From contig JBBANM010000018.1 in NCBI GenBank assembly GCA_040401995.1, forward strand, positions 1-64,000: a stretch of DNA of 64,000 bases, read 5' to 3'. This DNA is from Haliscomenobacter sp040401995. GTDB taxonomy: Bacteria > Bacteroidota > Bacteroidia > Chitinophagales > Saprospiraceae. The notes beneath the pieces were generated by a model, which saw only the letters and a program-made list of their open reading frames with translations, was not told the DNA's origin and did no database searches. Of this stretch, positions 58,543 through 64,000 are shown in pieces; position 1 is the first letter of the stretch, and each line of letters starts with the position of its first letter. A program made the position numbers and the translations under genes.

Positions 58543-60603
58543 TTATAGCATTTTTAACGCTGCTTCAATTGATTGAACGGGCAATTGGCAGGTATAGTTT
58601 TTACAGACGTAAATTTGCGTTTCGCCGTTGGAACTGTTTTTGCCTGCCAACAAGGGGAAATCAGGGTCGGCTTGAATAGCCGATTGTATTGCCTTGAAAG
58701 GTAGGTATTGCGCATTCAATCCATCCGCGAATGGCTGCCAATGCGGGCCGATGATTGCGATCTCGGGGCCAGGATAAACAGCTTGAGTCAAAACACTGGC
58801 CCAGCGTGCAAAAGAGGACGGATATTGCTCCACTCCTGCTGCCATTTGTTGCAATAAATCGACGGCAATCTGAACATAATCAGGTCGATCCAAGAGTTTC
58901 CCTAAGCGCAGCAGATTCCGGGTCATCGTTGAATTTCCGGAAGGCACTGCATTATCATACAATTCAACGGTTCGCAACAGCACATCTTGCTGTTTATCGT
59001 TGGTAAAATAGAATAATTTGCGATCTACATCAAGAAAATGTTGTAGTGTAAAGTCGACTAGGTCGGCTGCCTTGCGTAAAAAGTCAGGTCCTTCGCTTAT
59101 CTCTGCAACATTTAACAAGGCCTCGATCAAATAGGCGTAATCGTCTAAATAGGCCTCGTATTGAGCGGAAACGCCATTTGTTGATGGTTTGTAAGTGTGA
59201 AAAAAACCAAATTCTCCTGGCTTTTGGAATTTTTCAAGTAAAAAATGCATATTGTTTACCGCCAACAATCGATAACTTTCCTTACCAAGCGCTGAAAATG
59301 CTTTTGTATAAGCTGTACACATTAAAGCATTCCAACCCAACAGAATTTTATCGTCCAAACTCGGTCTGATCCTTTTTGCGCGATGGGCAAATAATTTTTG
59401 ACGCGATTTTTTTAGTTGCTCGGCCAAAATTTTTGGATCGAGGCCAACAGTAAGTGCATAAGTTTCCAAAGTTTGAGGTCGCCAGAGAATATTTACTTCT
59501 TCCCAATTCCCTTCCGCAGTGACATCATAAAATCCATAAAAAAGTGCCGTTTCTTCGGGATTCGCCAATACTTCGCTTACTTCCTCCTGGGTCCAAACAT
59601 AAAATTTACCTTCTACGCCTTCAGAATCGGCATCCAAAGCTGCAAAAAAACCGCCTTCGGGACTGGTCATCTCCCTGGCTATAAAATCTAAGGTTTCTTC
59701 AATTGTTGTTTTATACCATTCATTGCGCGTCACCTTATAAGTATCGGCCAATAAGCCGACTAATAAAGCATTGTCGTACAGCATTTTCTCAAAATGCGGG
59801 ATCAACCAAGCCCGATCGGTGGCATAACGGGCAAAACCGCCACCCAATTGGTCGTAAATGCCTCCACCAATCATTTTATCCAAAGAAAAAACGACATGCT
59901 CCAAAGCCGAAGGATCCTTAAAATGGTGGTGATATTCCAACAAAAAATGCAAAGCCATGCTACCCGGAAATTTGGGTGCACCGCCAAATCCGCCATATTC
60001 AGTGTCAAAGTTTTTTTTCAGGGTTTGAAAAATGTTGCTTAGCAAAACGGGGGTAAACACTTGTTCTTGCTTGAGCTCGCGCAAACCTTGATTAAAGACA
60101 AAAAGATTGGATTTTTTGATGGAGTCTACAAGTTGATCCGCTTGTCGCTCTACAGTTTCATTTTTATTGGCGTAAGCATCGGCCATGCCCGCCAGCACTT
60201 GTATCCACGATGGACGGTTGTAAGCCGGCTGGGGCGGAAAATAAGTACCAATATAGAAAGGGCGGCCATCAGGAGTGAGAAAACAATTGAGCGGCCAACC
60301 GCCAGCTCCAGAAAAAACCTGACAGGCCTCCATATAAATGTGATCGATATCCGGACGCTCTTCACGATCTACTTTGATGTTGATGAAATGTTGGTTCATC
60401 AAATCAGCAATCTGTTGATTTTCAAAAGATTCCCTTTCCATCACATGACACCAATGACAAGTAGAATACCCGATACTTAGAATGATGGGCTTATTTTCAG
60501 CGCGTGCGCGTTCAAAAGCTTCAGGTTTCCAGGCATACCAATCAACCGGATTGTGGGCATGCTGCAATAAGTAAGGGCTAGATTCAAATTGAAGGCGATT
60601 CAT
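58543..60603 (-). CDS. YyaL/SPATA20-family protein, thioredoxin-like N-domain
   Basis: The 686-residue protein has a thioredoxin-like domain with the CxxC pair C49-H-W-C52 in 'ILSIGYSTCHWCHVMERESF', then 'INIKVDREERPDIDHIYMEACQVFSGAGGWPLNCFLTPDGRPF', followed by a long (alpha/alpha) toroid-type region ('EGFFAALDADSEGVEGKFYVW', 'LGWNALMCTAYTKAFSALG', 'LDDYAYLIEALL', 'VYPGPEIAIIGP'). This is the DUF255/YyaL family; function is unknown, possibly thiol chemistry or carbohydrate-related. A CAAAGGTA -7 match (minus sense) lies upstream at 60625. PorP/SprF follows. Confidence 0.9.
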   Translation of the reverse strand: MNRLQFESSPYLLQHAHNPVDWYAWKPEAFERARAENKPIILSIGYSTCHWCHVMERESFENQQIADLMNQHFINIKVDREERPDIDHIYMEACQVFSGAGGWPLNCFLTPDGRPFYIGTYFPPQPAYNRPSWIQVLAGMADAYANKNETVERQADQLVDSIKKSNLFVFNQGLRELKQEQVFTPVLLSNIFQTLKKNFDTEYGGFGGAPKFPGSMALHFLLEYHHHFKDPSALEHVVFSLDKMIGGGIYDQLGGGFARYATDRAWLIPHFEKMLYDNALLVGLLADTYKVTRNEWYKTTIEETLDFIAREMTSPEGGFFAALDADSEGVEGKFYVWTQEEVSEVLANPEETALFYGFYDVTAEGNWEEVNILWRPQTLETYALTVGLDPKILAEQLKKSRQKLFAHRAKRIRPSLDDKILLGWNALMCTAYTKAFSALGKESYRLLAVNNMHFLLEKFQKPGEFGFFHTYKPSTNGVSAQYEAYLDDYAYLIEALLNVAEISEGPDFLRKAADLVDFTLQHFLDVDRKLFYFTNDKQQDVLLRTVELYDNAVPSGNSTMTRNLLRLGKLLDRPDYVQIAVDLLQQMAAGVEQYPSSFARWASVLTQAVYPGPEIAIIGPHWQPFADGLNAQYLPFKAIQSAIQADPDFPLLAGKNSSNGETQIYVCKNYTCQLPVQSIEAALKML

Positions 60604-60734
60604 GTTGTGTTTTTGCTATGGCGCCAAAGGTAATTGATGGTACTGTATAAATTGATACTTTACCATCACTTAAACAACGCCTATTTTAAACCGCTGGTTT
60701 GGTGAATTGTTTTTCTCTTTACTCTTGAAACTCC

Positions 60735-61448
60735 TTAATTGATAGCATGTGAAGTAAGCCGACATTTTACCTGCAAAATTTGGCGTACATCTTCTAATTC
60801 CACATCATACGGCTTAAATACCGCGCTGTTGTCAGAAATAAGTCTCAAACTTTGTACGATCTGGTTGTCTTTGAGCTGTTGAATGCGTTTGGCGACTACC
60901 ACATCGGTGACAATAATGTACACTTGATTGTCGCGCAAAGGTTCTCCCCTTTCCAATGGGGAGCAAATGACTAAATCGCCATTGGTAATAGTCGGTTGCA
61001 TGCTATCACCACTGATTTCAAAGGCCAGCAAATTGCCTTCCAACCCTGGAATGGAAAAACGTTGCAAGGACTCCATGTATGTTTTGTCCTGAAGCTCGGT
61101 AGCATATCCAGCCAAAGCTTTGGAAGGTACCAAAAGGATGTTGTCACGTGAACCCAAATATTCTTTTTCTTGCAGCGAACGCGTGGGTAGGTCCTCTTTA
61201 CTCGCTAAAAACATTTCGCTGGATAAACCGAAAAGATAATTGGCGTTAACACCATATGTTTCAAACAATTTGTTCAACTGATCTAGGGTAATGTTTCGCT
61301 GTCCTTTCAGAATGCTATTGACTACATGGTTGTAAGTCGCTAAATTTTTAGCCAAATCTGATTTCCCTTTGATGCGATTTTGGTGCTCCAAAGTTTCATA
61401 AACCAATTTAAATTTTTGATTTACAATGTGTTCAATAAATTCTGACAT
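60735..61448 (-). CDS. Xre/S24-family (LexA/CI-like) repressor
   Basis: I prefer the ATG at 61448 (MSEFIEHIVNQKFKLVYETL). Residues about 8-70 are a Cro/CI HTH ('LAKNLATYNHVVNSILKGQRNITLDQLNKLFETYGVN'). The C-terminal half is an S24-peptidase-type domain: 'AFEISGDSMQPTITNGDLVICSPLERG' (catalytic Ser of the GDSM motif) and 'VYIIVTDVVVAKRIQQL' (Lys). Such proteins either self-cleave or act as temperate-phage-style repressors. Its divergent target region carries direct and inverted repeats. Confidence 0.85.
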   Translation of the reverse strand: MSEFIEHIVNQKFKLVYETLEHQNRIKGKSDLAKNLATYNHVVNSILKGQRNITLDQLNKLFETYGVNANYLFGLSSEMFLASKEDLPTRSLQEKEYLGSRDNILLVPSKALAGYATELQDKTYMESLQRFSIPGLEGNLLAFEISGDSMQPTITNGDLVICSPLERGEPLRDNQVYIIVTDVVVAKRIQQLKDNQIVQSLRLISDNSAVFKPYDVELEDVRQILQVKCRLTSHAIN

Positions 61449-61584
61449 TTTTTGTATCAAATTTTTGTTAAAAAATTTGTTTTTAAAAATTTTTGTTTTA
61501 ATTTTGTTTCAACAACGAATTGATAAAACAAATCAATTTCAAACGACGGTTCTAAGATACAAAAATTTGCTAAATATATTGATC
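61449..61584. promoter_or_regulatory. Operator region between S24 repressor and glucosaminidase
   Basis: AAATTTTTGTT occurs at 61459-61469 and 61487-61497, 28 bases apart. AATTGAT (61518-61524) and ATCAATT (61532-61538) form a dyad with a 7-base spacer. The region is A/T-rich and shared by both divergent promoters. Confidence 0.5.
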
Positions 61585-62394
61585 ATGGATGCAAAACAAC
61601 CAAAATATTTTACCCATTCTTCGCAAGATCAAAATGGGTATGGAAAAAACGATCCACAAACAGGGAGATTACCCCGTAGAGAGGTCAACCCTACTGCTGA
61701 ATTTGAGCTGCTGATTTTAATGCAACAAATTTGGTTGGGCATTGGAAAGCTATTTGTTGTAGTCAAATATTTGTGCTTTTCAATTTATCAAACTTTATTT
61801 AATCGGCGTCGCTTGCCGTGGATCAAATTGGGTATTTTAGGCTTGGCAACTTTTTTTGTGCTCAAAAAAGACATGCATTTCAATATCAATGTCGGGTTAC
61901 CTGCTTTTTTAACTGCTCATAAAAGTGAAAATGCCGTTGAGCAATTTAGCATGGCCACTCCGGTTTCCTTGCATTCTACGGGTGCTGCTAAAGGAATCTT
62001 TAAAGCGACACCAGATCAAATAGAGGCTTACGTCACTCGTTTCAAGCGGATTGCAGTGCTCGAGATGCAAAAATATGGCGTCCCAGCCAGCATCAAAATG
62101 GCGCAAGCACTACTAGAGAGCAATGCCGGTAACAATTCCGCAGCCATAGGTGAAAACAATCACTTTGGTCGTCCTTTCAAAGGGGTGATCCACGATAACG
62201 CTTGGGAAAGTTGGCGCGCCCACAGTCTATTTCTGAGCCAACAGCATAGTGAACTCTTGCAGTATGGCGACAACTATCAAAAGTGGGCGCAAGGGCTCGA
62301 AAAAATGGGTTACGCCTCAGGAGATACGCAATATGCTGAAAAATTGATCAAAATCATTGAGCAGTACCGATTGGCACGATTGGACGCGCTCTGA
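61585..62394 (+). CDS. Membrane-anchored glucosaminidase-domain protein
   Basis: The ATG at 61585 (MDAKQPKYF) is chosen; the frame is open far upstream but would overlap the repressor. A short cytoplasmic N-terminus is followed by a membrane segment ('IKLGILGLATFFVLKKDMHF', about 85-102). The C-terminal 140 residues are a glucosaminidase/lysozyme-like domain: 'YVTRFKRIAVLEMQKYGVPASIKMAQALLESNAGNNSAA', 'NNHFGRPFKGVIHDNAWESWRAHSLFL', 'YQKWAQGLEKMGYASGDTQYAEKLIKIIEQYRL'. It probably cleaves peptidoglycan. It faces the S24 repressor. Confidence 0.85.
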   Translation: MDAKQPKYFTHSSQDQNGYGKNDPQTGRLPRREVNPTAEFELLILMQQIWLGIGKLFVVVKYLCFSIYQTLFNRRRLPWIKLGILGLATFFVLKKDMHFNINVGLPAFLTAHKSENAVEQFSMATPVSLHSTGAAKGIFKATPDQIEAYVTRFKRIAVLEMQKYGVPASIKMAQALLESNAGNNSAAIGENNHFGRPFKGVIHDNAWESWRAHSLFLSQQHSELLQYGDNYQKWAQGLEKMGYASGDTQYAEKLIKIIEQYRLARLDAL

Positions 62395-62625
62395 TAAGTG
62401 TTCAACTGGTTAGAGTGTTTCACTGATACTGTATGGAGGCGCGATGGATGTGCTCTGATTTTTAGTTACACCGGCAATATTTTCTTCCAACAAGGTTTCC
62501 ATTTCCTTTTCCTATAGTGGTTTCTCATGAATGTACCAGAACCGCCCTTGCTGAGGGGCGGTTTTCTTTTTTTCCAAATTTTGGAAAATTGAGATGTGAA
62601 GATGTGATTTCGTTCTCTTGGTTAT
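62395..62625. other. Gap between glucosaminidase and glycosyltransferase
   Basis: The 231-base convergent gap contains a GC-rich hairpin (AACCGCCCTTGC / GGGGCGGTTTTC region, 62540-62570) followed by T-runs on the plus strand, which is probably the terminator of the glucosaminidase gene. Nothing else is seen. Confidence 0.55.
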
Positions 62626-63966
62626 TCATTCGCCAAATAGGGGCCAATTTATCTTTTGGGTTTTAAGCCCCCGCCATTCCAGCCAAAAGAATAAAAAGAC
62701 GGGAATATATTCTAAGGCTATCCAAACGTATTTCTCCAAATATACCCCCCCAATATAATGAGAATAGGAAAAAACCACCAATCCCGACCAAATTACCACA
62801 AAACGATAATTGGTGAATATACTCAACACCAAAGGCAGCGAAACATACCAGGGATGAACAATTGTTGACAGGAACAAATAACTTGCACTGGAGAATAACA
62901 TAGGTACAAAAAGCGATGGCAGATCAAGCTTTGGCATTCGCATCGCCAATTTGATTACAAGTTCAAAAACTGCTATAGCTAGAATTGGGCCTAAAAATAA
63001 GATCAGATTGTAACTCGATGCTATAATGCCTAGCCAACGCAATACATAGTAGACACTGGCATTGAATTCAAATTTTTGAAAATACAGATCCAAACTACTA
63101 CTAAAACCAGGTACAAAGGAAGTACTGAAAAACGGAAGAAAAATCAGCACTAAAAAAGAACCCACTACCGCAAAAAATCCGATGCTTTTACGCGGCCAGC
63201 CCAGCGCAGGAATCATTAAGGGCATAAATAGCAACGGAACTAATTTCACGCCAATGGCTAAAGCCCAGGTGAATCCTGAGATTAAATTGCGTTGATACAG
63301 CAACAGATACAAACTCAGTAATACAAAAAAGAGCATAATCCCTTCAAAATGAAGGTTACCCATTATCTCCATTATCAGTAAAGGGTTTAGGGCAAAAATC
63401 AATATGCGCTGTGGTGGCAATTTTAAGAACCGCAGAATTTTTTGAATTAACAATAGATTGCCAAATTCTGCTGCCAGCAACCACAACTTCATGACGATCA
63501 TTGCCCCATAAATGCTTTTGGGAAAAACGGCGCTGGCCATCCAAAAAATGGCTTGAGATACTGGCGGATAAATTGAATTGTAAATCGGTGAGTTCAATTT
63601 TGCATATAAAGCAGCGGTTAGTCCCGCAGGAGGGCTAGCCATTTTCATATAATGACTAGGTGGATAAAGGAAAGGATTGATACCATTGGTTAACAATCTG
63701 CCATCCCAAATAAAGCGGTAAACATCATCCGACCAGTTGGGGAAAGAAAATAGCAACATCCCCCGCAGCAGCATGCCCAACAGCACGAAATTGCGAATGG
63801 AACTTTGCTCATGTACCGCTGTCAAAAGCACCAGGTAGATAGCAAAATAGGAAAGGTATAAAATACAAAGTGGCCAAAAGTGGGTTTGAGAAGTAAAAAA
63901 TCCCAAACCCGCCATTAGGCCACTAAGCAGCACTATGGTAGCATAGTGCAAAGTATTGCTTTTCAT
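62626..63966 (-). CDS. GT-C-type polyprenol-linked glycosyltransferase
   Basis: From the ATG at 63966 (MKSNTLHYATIVLLSG) the protein has about eleven to twelve membrane segments and the conserved early loop 'SFPNWSDDVYRFIWDGRLLTNGINPFLYPPSHY' with acidic D-D, the pattern of GT-C glycosyltransferases of the mannosyltransferase / MptB-like type that use polyprenol-phosphate sugar donors. Further motifs are 'NSPIYNSIYPPVSQAIF' and 'STIVHPWYVSLPLVLS'. The substrate is unknown. The 5' end of the gene is complete; upstream sequence is outside the window. Confidence 0.75.
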   Translation of the reverse strand: MKSNTLHYATIVLLSGLMAGLGFFTSQTHFWPLCILYLSYFAIYLVLLTAVHEQSSIRNFVLLGMLLRGMLLFSFPNWSDDVYRFIWDGRLLTNGINPFLYPPSHYMKMASPPAGLTAALYAKLNSPIYNSIYPPVSQAIFWMASAVFPKSIYGAMIVMKLWLLAAEFGNLLLIQKILRFLKLPPQRILIFALNPLLIMEIMGNLHFEGIMLFFVLLSLYLLLYQRNLISGFTWALAIGVKLVPLLFMPLMIPALGWPRKSIGFFAVVGSFLVLIFLPFFSTSFVPGFSSSLDLYFQKFEFNASVYYVLRWLGIIASSYNLILFLGPILAIAVFELVIKLAMRMPKLDLPSLFVPMLFSSASYLFLSTIVHPWYVSLPLVLSIFTNYRFVVIWSGLVVFSYSHYIGGVYLEKYVWIALEYIPVFLFFWLEWRGLKTQKINWPLFGE

Positions 63967-64000
63967 GATGGATTTATAATGCAATCCATGAAAGAACTAA

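Noticed and set aside
61426..61584. N-terminal extension of the glucosaminidase frame
   Set aside because: It overlaps the repressor coding sequence and the operator region; the ATG at 61585 gives a sensible start.

Overview
The window is chromosomal DNA of a Bacteroidota bacterium, most likely of the Saprospiria type (inference from gene content). It carries a gldK / gldL-gldM-gldN type IX secretion and gliding cluster plus a PorP/SprF-like protein, an OstA-like envelope protein and FecA-type TonB receptors. Promoters have the Bacteroidota TAnnTTTG -7 box and genes generally lack Shine-Dalgarno sites.

Layout. 0.1-13.9 kb is ordinary housekeeping and envelope sequence: a DUF2157 membrane protein, a DUF2279-like protein, a lipoprotein, an AspA-like hydrolase next to rimK, a DUF4105 protein, rplU-rpmA (rpmA fused to a helix-hairpin-helix domain), a BatE-like protein, an OstA-like protein and an FAD oxidoreductase. 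14.4-19.6 kb is an iron/TonB-type island bounded by two inverted copies of a long palindromic repeat. 19.63-30.13 kb is a 10.5-kb integrative element in the 3' end of tRNA-Ser(GGA). It has duplicated att sites, a tyrosine integrase, a DNA-processing module (HTH protein, DUF3987, 9-bp iterons, BT4734-like primase module, TerS-like HTH protein) and a right-hand cargo region with an attC-like inverted repeat.

30.3-35.5 kb returns to core genes (tatD, rnhA, def, ruvX, a methyltransferase, manA) with a tandem palindromic array between rnhA and def. 35.6-41.3 kb is the most unusual block: a same-strand cluster of a caspase/FGE-like membrane protein, a small protein resembling an effector-associated domain, an ABC ATPase whose N-terminus carries a related module (with an apparent frameshift), and a membrane protein with a 25-copy tripeptide repeat encoded by a 9-bp minisatellite. 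41.6-43.8 kb holds a second, AT-richer paralogue of the TonB receptor behind a clear promoter/dyad. 43.9-48.1 kb holds small accessory genes (an Xre regulator facing a tail-anchored protein, a DUF4240 protein, a nucleoside hydrolase, and a DUF2283 gene behind a nonsense-mutated DUF4258 gene).

48.2-64 kb contains an ABC exporter, an SF1 helicase, the type IX secretion genes (gldK separated from gldL by a MITE-like repeat and a terminator), a thioredoxin-fold YyaL/SPATA20 protein, an Xre/S24 repressor divergent from a glucosaminidase, and a GT-C glycosyltransferase. Several families of dispersed palindromic or MITE-like repeats recur across the window. All family assignments are from reading the sequence and from memory of families; no database search was run.
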